This document shows, in pieces, positions 1 to 13,670 of a stretch of DNA of 64,000 bases (positions are counted from its first letter, which is position 1; each line of letters starts with the position of its first letter). This DNA comes from Streptomyces halstedii (GTDB lineage: Bacteria; Actinomycetota; Actinomycetes; Streptomycetales; Streptomycetaceae). Below the pieces are notes generated by a model that was not told the DNA's origin, searched no databases, and saw only the letters and a list, made by a program, of their open reading frames with translations. The stretch spans positions 248,001 through 312,000 of the forward strand of contig JOAZ01000007.1 in the NCBI GenBank assembly GCA_000720535.1, in the 5' to 3' direction. A program made the translations under genes and the position numbers.

Positions 1-1
1 C

Positions 2-1416
<1,415 letters not shown>

Positions 1417-1535
1417 CAGGGATCGGCCACCGGGCACCTCAGGCCGCCCCCGGACGTTCACCCCTTGACGTCCGGGGGCGGTACCGTTGCCCCTCGACCC
1501 GCGCCAGTTGCCTGTACGAGACGGAGTGGCACCGG

Positions 1536-2378
1536 ATGCAGCACGCAGTGGGGGCCCCGCTGCCGCCGCCCCACGTTCCCCGAGGCGGACCGTGGACGGA
1601 CCAGGCCCCGCACACAGGCCACCCCGGTCCCCTGCCGGGACAGCCGCCCGTACCGCCCCCGGGAGTGGGGAGCGCACCGGTGCCCGGACCGGCGGGATGG
1701 ACGGGCCCCGCGCCCCAGCACGCCCCCGGCCCTCCCGCCAGGGAGACCACCGGACACGTCCAGCTCCCGCCCGGCGGGCCCGTCCCGCTGCCCGCGCCGC
1801 CCGCCGAACCCGGCACCGGCACGGCCACCCTCGCGGTGCTGCTGATCGGACCGGCCGGCGCCGGCAAGACCACGGTCGCCAAGCTGTGGGCCGGCCGCCG
1901 CCGCGTCCCCACGGCGCACGTCTCCCTGGACGACGTCCGCGAATGGGTCTGCTCCGGCTTCGCCGACCCCCAGACCGGGTGGAACGACCACTCCGAGGCC
2001 CAGTACCGCCTCGCCCGCCGCACCTGCGGCTTCGCCGCCCGCAACTTCCTCGCCAACGGCATCTCCTGCATCCTGGACGACGCGGTCTTCCCGGACCGGC
2101 CGGTCGTCGGCCTCGGCGGCTGGAAGCGCCATGTGGGCCCCGGCCTGCTGCCGGTCGTCCTGCTGCCCGGCCTGGAAGTCGTCCTGGAGCGCAACGCCGC
2201 CCGCAGCGGCAACCGCCGGCTCTCCGACGAGGAGGTCGCCCGGATCCACGGCCGGATGGCCGGCTGGTACGGCTCCGGCCTCCCGATCATCGACAACTCG
2301 ACGTACGACGTGGAGACCACCGCCCGCGTCCTGGACGACGTCCTGGCCCGCTCCATAGCCAGCCCGCCGGCCTGGTAG
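1536..2378 (+). CDS. P-loop NTPase with proline-rich N-terminus, function unknown
   Basis: A 280-residue protein whose first ~95 residues are almost entirely Pro, Gly and Ala and look disordered. A nucleotide-kinase-like domain follows, with Walker A GPAGAGKTT at about 105-113 and a downstream SLDDVREW segment. A CILDDAVFP stretch then resembles the strand and acidic pair of small-molecule or RNA kinases of the zeta-toxin/polynucleotide kinase type. No substrate can be assigned. It sits between the aro genes and an M24 homologue on the same strand. I recall this locus as conserved in Streptomyces, which suggests a housekeeping rather than horizontally acquired role. Confidence 0.75.
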   Translation: MQHAVGAPLPPPHVPRGGPWTDQAPHTGHPGPLPGQPPVPPPGVGSAPVPGPAGWTGPAPQHAPGPPARETTGHVQLPPGGPVPLPAPPAEPGTGTATLAVLLIGPAGAGKTTVAKLWAGRRRVPTAHVSLDDVREWVCSGFADPQTGWNDHSEAQYRLARRTCGFAARNFLANGISCILDDAVFPDRPVVGLGGWKRHVGPGLLPVVLLPGLEVVLERNAARSGNRRLSDEEVARIHGRMAGWYGSGLPIIDNSTYDVETTARVLDDVLARSIASPPAW

Positions 2379-2464
2379 CGGACCCGGTGCGCCGAGGGCG
2401 GGCGGGACCCCGGTCGGATGCGCTGACCGGGCGGGCCGCCGCGCCCGCTCGTACGCTCGGACAC

Positions 2465-3565
2465 ATGTCAGAGGTGTACGCCGTCCGACGCGGGCTGCTG
2501 CGCGACCGGTACGCCGCCGCCGGATCCGCGGCCGCCCTGGTCTCCCGCCCCGCCAACGTCCGCTATCTCGCGGGCGGAGCCCCGCCCGGCGCCGTGCTGC
2601 TGCTCGGCCCCGGTGAGGACGTCCTGCTCTGCCCCCGCGCCCCGACCGGCGACCCCGCCCACGGACAGCCCGACGAGCGGCTGCGGCTGGACGTCCTGCC
2701 CGACGGCGACCCGGTCGTCGCGGCCGCCGGACTGGCGCTCGGCCTGGACGCGGACCGCCTGGCCGTCGAGGAACACGATCTGACCGTCTCCCGCCACCGG
2801 GCCATGGCCGCCGTCGCCCCCCGCCTGCGCCTGGCCGACCTCGGCAGCGCGGTGGAGCAGCTGCGGCTGGTCAAGGACGAGGAGGAGATCGCCTGCCTGC
2901 GGATCGCCGCCGAGATCACCGACCAGGCCCTCGGTGAGCTCCTGGAGTCCATCCTGGTGGGCCGCACCGAACGCCACCTCGCCCTGGAGCTGGAGCGCCG
3001 CCTGGTGGACCACGGCGCGGACGGGCCCGCCTTCGCCACCTCCGTGGGAACCGGGCCGAACTCGGGCCAGGGCCGCCACCGGCCCACCGACCGCAGGGTC
3101 GAGGAAGGTGATTTCCTCTCCGTCTGCCTCGGCGCCAACTACCGCGGCTACCGGTGCGAGATCGGCCGCACGTTCGTCATCGGCACCGCCCCGGCGGACT
3201 GGCAGATCGAGCTCTACGACCTCGTTTTCGCCGCTCAGCGGGCCGGACGGGAGGCTCTCGTGCCCGGCGCCGCCTACCGCGAAGTGGACCAGGCGGCCCG
3301 TCATCTGCTGGACTCCGCGGGCCACACGGACGGCCTCCCGGCCGCCATCGGGCACGGTGTCGGACTGGAAATCGACGAGGACCCGCAGTTGGCACCGGCA
3401 GCCATGGGTAAACTGGACGCTTGCGTGCCGGTCACCGTCGAACCGGGGGTCCACCTCCCGGGCCGGGGCGGTGTCCGGATCGATGACACGCTCGTCGTAC
3501 GCCCCGAGGCGGACGGCGGACCCGAGCTACTCACCATTACGACCAAGGAGCTGCTCGCGCTGTAG
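2465..3565 (+). CDS. M24 (Xaa-Pro peptidase-like) protein with substituted metal ligands
   Basis: A 366-residue protein with the creatinase/aminopeptidase P layout: an N-terminal creatinase-like domain to about residue 150, then a pita-bread fold. Aligning the motifs, the five positions that bind two metals in active M24 enzymes (Asp, Asp, His, Glu, Glu) read Cys221, Glu232, His297, Glu326 and Asp340. The His of the usual VHE after GHGVG is also replaced (EIDED). Peptidase activity is therefore doubtful, and it may bind one metal or act non-catalytically. The ATG at 2465 begins [12 protein letters not shown]. It lies 76 bp upstream of efp, on the same strand. Confidence 0.85.
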   Translation: MSEVYAVRRGLLRDRYAAAGSAAALVSRPANVRYLAGGAPPGAVLLLGPGEDVLLCPRAPTGDPAHGQPDERLRLDVLPDGDPVVAAAGLALGLDADRLAVEEHDLTVSRHRAMAAVAPRLRLADLGSAVEQLRLVKDEEEIACLRIAAEITDQALGELLESILVGRTERHLALELERRLVDHGADGPAFATSVGTGPNSGQGRHRPTDRRVEEGDFLSVCLGANYRGYRCEIGRTFVIGTAPADWQIELYDLVFAAQRAGREALVPGAAYREVDQAARHLLDSAGHTDGLPAAIGHGVGLEIDEDPQLAPAAMGKLDACVPVTVEPGVHLPGRGGVRIDDTLVVRPEADGGPELLTITTKELLAL

Positions 3566-3641
3566 GGGACCGTCCTCGCGGAGGTCTCCCGGCGCGCGTC
3601 CTCGGCCGTCCACCAGCTTCAGTCCAGGAGATTCCGCAACC

Positions 3642-4208
3642 GTGGCTTCCACGAACGACCTCAAGAACGGCCTGGTGCTCAAGCTCGACGGGGGCCAGCT
3701 CTGGTCCGTCGTCGAGTTCCAGCACGTCAAGCCCGGCAAGGGCCCTGCCTTCGTGCGCACCAAGCTCAAGAACGTGCTCTCCGGCAAGACCGTCGACAAG
3801 ACGTTCAACGCCGGCGTGAAGGTCGAAACGGCCACCATCGACCGCAGCGACATGCAGTTCTCGTACATGGACGGCGAGTACTTCGTCTTCATGGACATGG
3901 ACACCTACGACCAGCTCATGGTCGACCGCAAGGCCGTCGGCGACGCCGCCAACTTCCTGGTCGAGGGCTTCACCGCCTCCGTCGCCCAGTACGAGGGCGA
4001 GGTGCTCTACGTCGAGCTGCCCGCCGCCGTCGAGCTCACGGTCCAGCACACCGAGCCCGGTGTCCAGGGCGACCGCTCCACCGGTGGAAGCAAGCCCGCC
4101 ACCCTGGAGACCGGCTACGAGATCGGTGTCCCGCTCTTCATCACCACCGGCGAGAAGATCAAGGTCGACACCCGCACGGGCGACTACCTCGGCCGGGTGA
4201 ACAGCTAA
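3642..4208 (+). CDS. efp: Elongation factor P
   Basis: Rescues ribosomes stalled at polyproline stretches by entering near the E site. The 188 residues cover all three OB-like domains of EF-P. The tip loop reads KPGKGP with the key lysine at residue 33. Actinobacterial factors with this PGKGP loop are reported to work without lysine modification, and no modification enzyme (EpmA/EpmB or rhamnosyltransferase) is visible here. The GTG start gives the expected [11 protein letters not shown]-terminus. Only two bases separate its stop from the nusB start, so the two are co-transcribed. Confidence 0.97.
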   Translation: MASTNDLKNGLVLKLDGGQLWSVVEFQHVKPGKGPAFVRTKLKNVLSGKTVDKTFNAGVKVETATIDRSDMQFSYMDGEYFVFMDMDTYDQLMVDRKAVGDAANFLVEGFTASVAQYEGEVLYVELPAAVELTVQHTEPGVQGDRSTGGSKPATLETGYEIGVPLFITTGEKIKVDTRTGDYLGRVNS

Positions 4209-4210
4209 CC

Positions 4211-4642
4211 GTGGCTGCCCGTAACAAGGCCCGCAAGCGCGCCTTCCAGATCCTCTTCGAGGCAGACCAGCGCGGTGAGTCCGTGCAGACGGTCCTCGCG
4301 GACTGGGTGCGGCTCTCGCGGACCGACGACCGTCAGCCGCCGGTCGGTGAATTCACGATGGAGCTCGTCGAGGGGTACGCGCGGTACGCGGACCGGATCG
4401 ACGACCTCATCGTCACCTACGCCGTGGACTGGGAGATAGACCGCATGCCGGTCGTCGACCGGAGCATCCTGCGGCTGGGCGCCTACGAGCTGATCTGGCT
4501 GGACTCCACTCCGGACGCCGTGGTGATCGACGAAGCCGTCCAGCTCGCCAAGGAGTTCTCCACGGACGACTCCCCGGCCTTCGTGAACGGTCTGCTGGCC
4601 CGGTTCAAGGACCTCAAGGCGAATCTGCGCCGCGAGCCGTAG
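4211..4642 (+). CDS. nusB: Transcription antitermination factor NusB
   Basis: NusB binds NusE (ribosomal protein S10) and boxA RNA to prevent premature termination in rRNA operons. The protein is 143 residues, within family range, and begins MAARNKARKRAFQILFEAD, the typical basic first helix. VVDRSILRLGAYEL and VIDEAVQLAKEFSTDDSPAFVNG match the core helices of the all-alpha fold. The GTG start follows the efp TAA by two bases, giving an efp-nusB unit. A strong hairpin begins 22 bases after the stop. Confidence 0.96.
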   Translation: MAARNKARKRAFQILFEADQRGESVQTVLADWVRLSRTDDRQPPVGEFTMELVEGYARYADRIDDLIVTYAVDWEIDRMPVVDRSILRLGAYELIWLDSTPDAVVIDEAVQLAKEFSTDDSPAFVNGLLARFKDLKANLRREP

Positions 4643-4664
4643 CACGCGGTGGCGTACGCCCTCC

Positions 4665-4698
4665 AAGGGCCCACGGCCGGTCCCGGCCGTGGGCCCTT
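4665..4698 (+). terminator. Intrinsic terminator-like hairpin after nusB
   Basis: A perfect 15-bp inverted repeat, AAGGGCCCACGGCCG at 4665-4679 and its complement at 4684-4698, with a 4-base loop. It lies just after nusB and has no long T tract, as usual in Streptomyces. It closes the efp-nusB unit. Confidence 0.75.
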
Positions 4699-4780
4699 CC
4701 GCGTGGGGAGGACCCACGACCGGCACGGGCCGTGAGCGCGGCCGGGGACCCGGAGGCGCGAGGACACGCCTGGAGACACG

Positions 4781-4831
4781 AGGACGCCGGGCGGCCGGGG
4801 GCGGGTGTCGCCCCGGGCGGCCCGGCGTCCT
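4781..4831 (-). terminator. Terminator-like hairpin after bldD
   Basis: Inverted arms of 23 bases (4781-4803 and 4809-4831) with two mismatches and a 5-base loop. It lies 18 bases beyond the bldD stop in the direction of bldD transcription. With the nusB hairpin it insulates two convergent genes. Confidence 0.7.
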
Positions 4832-4849
4832 GTCGGTGTGCGGGGGCGC

Positions 4850-5350
4850 TCAGCCCTCTTCGTGGGCCACGGCGCGGCGCGCGTCCGCGTCCAGCACGCC
4901 CCAGCTGATCAGCTGCTCCGTGAGCACGGACGGCGACTGGTCGTAGATCACGGCCAGGGTGCGCAGGTCGTCCTGGCGGATCGAGAGCACCTTGCCGTTG
5001 TAGTCGCCGCGCTGGCTCTGGATCGTCGCCGCGTAGCGCTGGAGCGGGCCCGCCTTCTCCGGCGGGACGTGGGCGAGGCGCTCCAGGTCCAGGACGAGCT
5101 TCGGCGGCGGCTCGGCGGCACCGCCGGGCGTCGTGCCGGGCAGGAGCTCCTGCACCGGGACGCCGTAGAAGTCCGCCAGCTCGGCGAGGCGCTGCACGGT
5201 CACCGCGCGGTCGCCGCGCTCGTACGAGCCGACCACGACTGCCTTCCAGCGGCCCTGCGACTTCTCCTCCACGCCGTGGAGGGAGAGGCCCTGCTGGGTG
5301 CGGATGGCACGGAGCTTGGCCCCGAGCTGCTTTGCGTATTCGCTGGACAT
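4850..5350 (-). CDS. bldD: Developmental master regulator BldD
   Basis: Represses sporulation genes during vegetative growth when dimerised by tetrameric c-di-GMP. The protein is 166 residues. The N-terminal Xre-type helix-turn-helix spans about 8-70, and the C-terminal domain carries the c-di-GMP signature RGD at 114-116 and RQDD at 125-128, the positions known from S. coelicolor BldD. The ATG at 5350 is preceded by a GGGGAG ribosome site. It is transcribed away from pyrR. Its own promoter region carries a likely BldD box, in line with known autoregulation. Confidence 0.98.
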   Translation of the reverse strand: MSSEYAKQLGAKLRAIRTQQGLSLHGVEEKSQGRWKAVVVGSYERGDRAVTVQRLAELADFYGVPVQELLPGTTPGGAAEPPPKLVLDLERLAHVPPEKAGPLQRYAATIQSQRGDYNGKVLSIRQDDLRTLAVIYDQSPSVLTEQLISWGVLDADARRAVAHEEG

Positions 5351-5396
5351 ATGGCTCCCCGGACGCTGGACATTCTGCGGCTGGGCCGCGTGGCTG

Positions 5397-5439
5397 GTAA
5401 CTCACTGTGAGGTTACGCAGCGTTACTTGCTCGCGTCAA
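5397..5439 (-). promoter_or_regulatory. bldD promoter with overlapping BldD-box-like repeat
   Basis: On the minus strand a TTGACG -35 box (5434-5439) and a TAACCT -10 box (5410-5415) are separated by 18 bases. The -10 box lies within a near-palindrome, GTAACTCAC...GTGAGGTTAC (5397-5416), resembling the AGTGA-n-TCACC BldD target. A repressor bound there would occlude the promoter, consistent with known BldD autoregulation. Confidence 0.7.
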
Positions 5440-5524
5440 GCCGAAAGGTCCGGATCCGGGCCCCAGGGGGGCGCCGCCGGGGTCCGTCACGGCCCTGGTA
5501 ACCTGTTCCACGTACATCCGACGT

Positions 5525-5559
5525 CCTTTAACGACCGTCCCGTGAGGCGGAGAAGGAGG
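5525..5559 (+). promoter_or_regulatory. PyrR-binding RNA hairpin that includes the pyrR ribosome binding site
   Basis: The transcript can fold into an upper stem CCGUC/GGCGG (5535-5539 with 5546-5550) closed by the hexaloop CCGUGA. Below it is a 5'-side internal bulge (5529-5534) and a lower stem CCUU/AAGG (5525-5528 with 5553-5556). The apex reads UCCCGUGAGG, which fits the PyrR-binding-loop consensus UCCNGNGAGG. The lower stem contains the first bases of the Shine-Dalgarno AAGGAGG (5553-5559), ten bases before the pyrR ATG. PyrR binding should therefore block translation initiation, as described for mycobacterial pyrR leaders. Confidence 0.8.
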
Positions 5560-5569
5560 TCCGTTTCTT

Positions 5570-6154
5570 ATGGACACAGAGTACGACCGTCCCGGCGACA
5601 CCGCCCGGCCCGTCCTTGAGGCCCCCGACATCGCCCGGGTCCTGACCCGTATCGCCCACGAGATCGTCGAACGCGCCAAGGGCGCCGACGACGTGGTGCT
5701 GCTCGGCATCCCGACACGGGGAGTCTTCCTCGCCCGCAGGATCGCCGCGAAGCTTGAGGAGATCACCGGGCGCGCGACGCCCGTGGGCTCGCTCGACATC
5801 ACGATGTACCGCGACGACCTCCGGCTGCGTCCCGCCCGCGCCCTGGCCCGCACCGACATCCCCGCCGACGGCATCGAGGGGCGGCTCGTCGTCCTGGTCG
5901 ACGACGTGCTCTTCTCCGGCCGCACGATCCGCGCCGCCCTCGACGCGCTCGGCGACATCGGCAGGCCCCGCGCCGTGCAGCTCGCGGTCCTCGTCGACCG
6001 CGGCCACCGCGAACTCCCGATCCGCGCCGACTACGTCGGCAAGAACCTCCCCACGTCGCTGCGGGAGACGGTCAAGGTCCAGCTCGCCGAGGAGGACGGC
6101 CGCGACGCCGTGCTGCTCGGTGTCAAGCCGGCCGTCCCGGCAGGCGAGCGGTAG
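5570..6154 (+). CDS. pyrR: Bifunctional pyr operon regulator / uracil phosphoribosyltransferase
   Basis: PyrR binds pyr leader RNA when charged with UMP and lowers expression. Many PyrRs also convert uracil plus PRPP to UMP. The 194 residues include the PRPP-binding motif [18 protein letters not shown] at about 108-125, a [13 protein letters not shown] stretch and the basic residues used for RNA binding. It is the first gene of the pyrimidine operon. The ATG at 5570 follows a strong AAGGAGG that lies inside its own PyrR-loop hairpin, so the gene is probably autoregulated at translation. Confidence 0.96.
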   Translation: MDTEYDRPGDTARPVLEAPDIARVLTRIAHEIVERAKGADDVVLLGIPTRGVFLARRIAAKLEEITGRATPVGSLDITMYRDDLRLRPARALARTDIPADGIEGRLVVLVDDVLFSGRTIRAALDALGDIGRPRAVQLAVLVDRGHRELPIRADYVGKNLPTSLRETVKVQLAEEDGRDAVLLGVKPAVPAGER

Positions 6155-6248
6155 CCACCCGTACCCCCGTACGCCGTCTCACGGCGGTACGGCGGCTTCC
6201 GCACGCCCACATGCCTGATTCCTCCACCTTCCACGGAGCCCCTCCCCG

Positions 6249-7256
6249 ATGCTGCGCTCTCCCGGGGGAAACCCCCGCCACCTCATCTCCGCCGCGGACC
6301 TCACCCGCGACGACGCCGTGCTGATCCTCGACACCGCCGAGGAGATGGCCCGGGTCGCGGACCGGCCGATCAAGAAGCTGCCCACCCTGCGCGGCCGCAC
6401 CGTCGTCAACCTCTTCTTCGAGGACTCGACGCGCACCCGCATCTCCTTCGAGGCCGCCGCCAAGCGGCTCTCCGCCGACGTCATCAACTTCTCCGCGAAG
6501 GGCTCCTCGGTCTCCAAGGGCGAGTCCCTCAAGGACACCGCCCTGACGCTGGAGGCCATGGGCGCCGACGCCGTCGTCATCCGGCACGGCGCCTCCGGCG
6601 CCCCCTACCGGCTCGCCACCTCCGGCTGGATCGACGGCGCGGTCGTCAACGCCGGCGACGGCACCCACGAGCACCCCACCCAGGCCCTGCTGGACGCGTT
6701 CACCGTCCGCCGCAGGCTGGTGGGGGCCGACGCCGGGCTCGGCAAGGACCTCGACGGCCGCCGGGTCACGATCGTCGGCGACATCCTGCACAGCCGGGTC
6801 GCCCGGTCCAACGTGCACCTGCTGCACACGCTCGGCGCCCAGGTCACCCTCGTTGCCCCGCCCACCCTCGTACCGGTCGGTGTGGAGCGGTGGCCCTGCG
6901 AGGTCAGCTACAGCCTGGACGCCGTGCTGCCCACGTCCGACGCCGTCATGATGCTGCGCGTGCAGCGCGAACGGATGAACGCCGCGTACTTCCCCACCGA
7001 GCGCGAGTACTCCCGCCGCTACGGCCTGGACGGGCTGCGCATGGCGAAGATGCCGGAACACGCCGTCGTGATGCACCCCGGCCCGATGAACCGGGGCATG
7101 GAGATCACCGCCGAGGTCGCCGACTCCGGCCGCTGCACCGCCGTCGAACAGGTCGCCAACGGGGTGTCCGTCCGCATGGCCGTCCTGTACCTGCTGCTGG
7201 GCGGCTCCGAGACCGCCCTGCCGTCCGCCGCCGCCCGTACCGAGGAGAACAAGTAA
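6249..7256 (+). CDS. pyrB: Aspartate carbamoyltransferase catalytic subunit
   Basis: Condenses carbamoyl phosphate with aspartate to N-carbamoyl-aspartate, the committed pyrimidine step. The protein is 335 residues. The carbamoyl-phosphate loop STRTR is at 60-64 inside [24 protein letters not shown] (about 142-150) and the C-terminal [11 protein letters not shown] belong to the aspartate site and domain core. No pyrI regulatory gene is nearby, as expected for actinobacteria. Two bases separate its stop from pyrC. Confidence 0.97.
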   Translation: MLRSPGGNPRHLISAADLTRDDAVLILDTAEEMARVADRPIKKLPTLRGRTVVNLFFEDSTRTRISFEAAAKRLSADVINFSAKGSSVSKGESLKDTALTLEAMGADAVVIRHGASGAPYRLATSGWIDGAVVNAGDGTHEHPTQALLDAFTVRRRLVGADAGLGKDLDGRRVTIVGDILHSRVARSNVHLLHTLGAQVTLVAPPTLVPVGVERWPCEVSYSLDAVLPTSDAVMMLRVQRERMNAAYFPTEREYSRRYGLDGLRMAKMPEHAVVMHPGPMNRGMEITAEVADSGRCTAVEQVANGVSVRMAVLYLLLGGSETALPSAAARTEENK

Positions 7257-7258
7257 CC

Positions 7259-8545
7259 ATGAGCACCATCCTGATCCGCGGCGCGAAGATCCTCGGCGGC
7301 GAGCCGGCCGACGTCCTGATCGACGGCGAGACCGTCACCCAGGTCGGCACCGGCATCGAGGCCGGAGACGCCACCGTGGTCGAGGCGGCCGGCCAGATCC
7401 TGCTGCCCGGCCTCGTGGACCTGCACACCCACCTGCGCGAGCCCGGCCGCGAGGACTCCGAGACCGTCCTGACCGGCACCAAGGCCGCCGCGGTCGGCGG
7501 CTTCACCGCCGTGCACGCCATGGCCAACACCTTCCCGGTCGCCGACACCGCCGGTGTCGTCGAGCAGGTCTGGCGGCTCGGCAAGGAGTCCGGCTACTGC
7601 GACGTCCGGCCCGTCGGCGCCGTCACGGTCGGCCTGGAGGGCAAGCAGCTCGCCGAACTCGGGGCCATGCACGACTCCGCCGCCGGCGTGAAGGTCTTCT
7701 CCGACGACGGCAAGTGCGTCGACGACGCCGTGATCATGCGCCGCGCCCTGGAGTACGTGAAGGCCTTCGACGGCGTCGTCGCCCAGCACGCCCAGGAGCC
7801 CCGCCTCACCGAGGGCGCCCAGATGAACGAGGGCGTCGTCTCGGCCGAGCTCGGCCTCGGCGGCTGGCCCGCCGTCGCCGAGGAGTCGATCATCGCCCGC
7901 GACGTGCTGCTCGCCGCCCACGTCGGCTCCCGGGTGCACATCTGCCACCTGTCCACCGCCGGCTCCGTGGAGATCGTCCGCTGGGCCAAGTCCAAGGGCT
8001 GGAACGTCACCGCCGAGGTCACCCCGCACCACCTCCTGCTCACCGACGAGCTGGTCCGGTCCTACGACCCGGTCTACAAGGTCAACCCGCCGCTGCGCAC
8101 CGAGGCCGACGTCATCGCCCTGCGCGAGGCGCTCGCGGACGGCACGATCGACTGCGTCGCCACCGACCACGCCCCGCACCCGCACGAGGACAAGGACTGC
8201 GAGTGGGCCGCGGCCGCCATGGGCATGGTGGGCCTGGAGACCGCGCTCTCCGTGGTCCAGCACACCATGGTGGACACCGGGCTGATCGACTGGGCGGGCG
8301 TCGCCGACCGCATGTCGTACCGCCCCGCGGCCATCGGACGGCTCGAAGGACACGGCAGGCCCGTCTCGGCCGGTGAGCCCGCCAACCTCACACTGGTCGA
8401 TCCGTCATACCGTGGAGCGGTGGACCCCGCGGGCTTCGCCTCCCGCAGCCGCAACACCCCCTACAAGGGACGCGAGCTGCCGGGCCGAGTGACCCACACC
8501 TTCCTGCGGGGCCGTGCCACGGTCGTCGACGGGAAGCTCGCGTGA
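7259..8545 (+). CDS. pyrC: Dihydroorotase
   Basis: Cyclises carbamoyl-aspartate to dihydroorotate. The 428 residues have the amidohydrolase layout of a class I enzyme. The first metal-binding motif is [12 protein letters not shown] near residue 55. Asp in KVFSDDGK, conserved HICHLSTAG and TPHHLLL histidines, and the catalytic aspartate in ATDHAPH follow. The ATG at 7259 sits three bases after the pyrB stop codon begins to clear. Its 3' end overlaps the next gene by four bases (GTGA). Confidence 0.97.
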   Translation: MSTILIRGAKILGGEPADVLIDGETVTQVGTGIEAGDATVVEAAGQILLPGLVDLHTHLREPGREDSETVLTGTKAAAVGGFTAVHAMANTFPVADTAGVVEQVWRLGKESGYCDVRPVGAVTVGLEGKQLAELGAMHDSAAGVKVFSDDGKCVDDAVIMRRALEYVKAFDGVVAQHAQEPRLTEGAQMNEGVVSAELGLGGWPAVAEESIIARDVLLAAHVGSRVHICHLSTAGSVEIVRWAKSKGWNVTAEVTPHHLLLTDELVRSYDPVYKVNPPLRTEADVIALREALADGTIDCVATDHAPHPHEDKDCEWAAAAMGMVGLETALSVVQHTMVDTGLIDWAGVADRMSYRPAAIGRLEGHGRPVSAGEPANLTLVDPSYRGAVDPAGFASRSRNTPYKGRELPGRVTHTFLRGRATVVDGKLA

Positions 8546-9120
8546 CAACACTCAACCCCCTGTACCAACTGGCCGCCGAGCAGAAGTCGGCCGATGTGAC
8601 GGACTGGTCCGCCCGCGTCAGCTGGGTCGTCGGACTCCTCCTCTTCATCGCCTTCGTCTACTGGCTGATGCGCCAGGGATGGAAATGGCGCGGACGCCTC
8701 CAGTCCGGCCTGCCCGCCCTCGCCACCACCCCGGACGACTTCGCCGACGGCGAGCCGCTGCTGACCCTGCGCGGCCGCTACCACGCCTCGACGACCGCGG
8801 GCCAGTGGCTCGACCGGATCGTCGCCCACGGGCTCGGCACCCGCAGCCGGGTCGAGCTGACCCTCACCGCCCAGGGCCTGGACGTCGTACGCCCCGGCGC
8901 GACCGACTTCTTCGTACCGGCCGCCGCCCTGCGCGAGGCCCGGCTCGACAAGGCGCTGGCCGGGAAGGTCCTGCCCGAGGGCGGCCTCCTGGTCATCACC
9001 TGGGCCCACGGCGAGACGCTGATCGACTCCGGATTCCGCTCCGACCACGCGGCCGGACACCAGGCCTGGGTCGACGCCGTCACCCACCTCACCAGCACTA
9101 CGGAAGGCACCGCACGATGA
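8542..9120 (+). CDS. Membrane-anchored PH-like protein embedded in the pyr operon
   Basis: A 192-residue protein with one clear membrane helix at about 28-46 ([15 protein letters not shown]) and a soluble, beta-rich remainder resembling bacterial PH-like domains. Databases often label this family as a transporter or PH-like protein. No catalytic motif is visible. It overlaps pyrC upstream and carA downstream by four bases each, so it is translated as part of the pyrimidine operon. That coupling hints at a role linked to the operon or to enzyme localisation, but no function is known to me. Confidence 0.85.
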   Translation: MTTLNPLYQLAAEQKSADVTDWSARVSWVVGLLLFIAFVYWLMRQGWKWRGRLQSGLPALATTPDDFADGEPLLTLRGRYHASTTAGQWLDRIVAHGLGTRSRVELTLTAQGLDVVRPGATDFFVPAAALREARLDKALAGKVLPEGGLLVITWAHGETLIDSGFRSDHAAGHQAWVDAVTHLTSTTEGTAR

Positions 9121-10251
9121 CGATCTCCACCCGGGGAGCCGGCAAAGCTCCCGCCGTACTCGTCCTGGAGGACGGCCGCTCCTTCCGCGGCCGCGCCTAC
9201 GGGGCCGTGGGGGAGACCTTCGGCGAGGCGGTGTTCTCCACCGGCATGACCGGCTACCAGGAGACCCTGACCGACCCCTCCTACCACCGCCAGGTCGTCG
9301 TGATGACCGCCCCGCACGTCGGCAACACCGGCGTGAACGACGAGGACGCCGAGTCGAAGCGGATCTGGGTCTCCGGATACGTCGTACGCGACCCCGCCCG
9401 CCTCCCCTCGAACTGGCGCTCACGCCGCTCGCTGGACGAGGAACTCACCTCCCAGGGCGTCGTCGGCATCAGCGGCGTCGACACCCGCGCGCTCACCCGC
9501 CACCTGCGCGAGCGCGGCGCCATGCGCGTCGGCATCTTCTCCGGCAACGCGATCGAGGACGAGGGCGTCCTGCTCGCCAAGGTGCGCCAGGCCCCCGAGA
9601 TGGCCGGCGCCGACCTCGCCGCCGAGGTCGCCACCCAGGACGCCTACGTCGTCCCCGCGATCGGCACCAGGAAGTTCACCGTCGCCGCGATCGACCTCGG
9701 CATCAAGGGCATGACCCCCCACCGCATGGCCGAGCGCGGCATAGAGGTGCACGTCCTGCCCGCCACCGCCACCCTCGACGAGGTCTACGCGGTGGAGCCC
9801 GACGGCGTCTTCTTCTCCAACGGCCCCGGCGACCCGTCCACCGCCGAACACCCCGTCTCCCTCATGCGCGGCGTCCTGGAGCGGAAGACCCCGCTCTTCG
9901 GCATCTGCTTCGGCAACCAGATCCTCGGCCGCGCCCTCGGCTTCGGCACCTACAAGCTGAAGTACGGCCACCGCGGCATCAACCAGCCCGTGCAGGACCG
10001 CACGACCGGCAAGGTCGAGGTCACCGCGCACAACCACGGCTTCGCCGTCGACGCCCCCCTCGACCGGGTCTCCGACACCGAGTTCGGCCGCGCCGAGGTC
10101 TCCCACGTCTGCCTGAACGACCAGGTCGTCGAAGGGCTCCAGCTCCTGGACCAGGCGGCCTTCAGCGTCCAGTACCACCCCGAGGCGGCCGCCGGCCCGC
10201 ACGACGCCGCGTACCTCTTCGACCGCTTCGTCTCCCTGATGGAGGGCCAGC

Positions 10252-10259
<8 letters not shown>
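9117..10259 (+). CDS. carA: Carbamoyl-phosphate synthase small (glutaminase) subunit
   Basis: Hydrolyses glutamine and channels ammonia to CarB for carbamoyl phosphate used by both pyrimidine and arginine synthesis. The 380 residues contain the N-terminal CPSase small domain and a C-terminal class I glutamine amidotransferase. The nucleophile Cys lies in GICFGNQ at about 262-268, and the His-Glu pair in YHPEA near 352. Start and stop overlap its neighbours (ATGA with the PH-like gene, eight bases with carB), ensuring balanced subunits. Confidence 0.97.
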
Positions 10260-13560
<3,301 letters not shown>

Positions 13561-13656
13561 GGCGTGTTTCGAAAGTCCCGCCTGCCCGGCGACGCCTGGC
13601 ACGCACGCTCGCCGCGTTGTCGGGATCACCCCGGTACATCCAGTACCGGGGCGATC
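13561..13656. repeat. Possible small dispersed repeat between carB and pyrD
   Basis: Directly after the carB stop is a GGGCGTGTTTCGAAAGTCCC block, then a stretch ending in a 14-bp hairpin with one mismatch (13624-13637 with 13643-13656, loop ATCCA). The block resembles a short repeat I recall from other Streptomyces intergenic regions, possibly a remnant of a non-autonomous mobile element. Only one copy is seen in this window, so the identification is tentative. The hairpin could affect pyrD expression. Confidence 0.4.
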
Positions 13657-13670
13657 ACGAGGACACCGTG

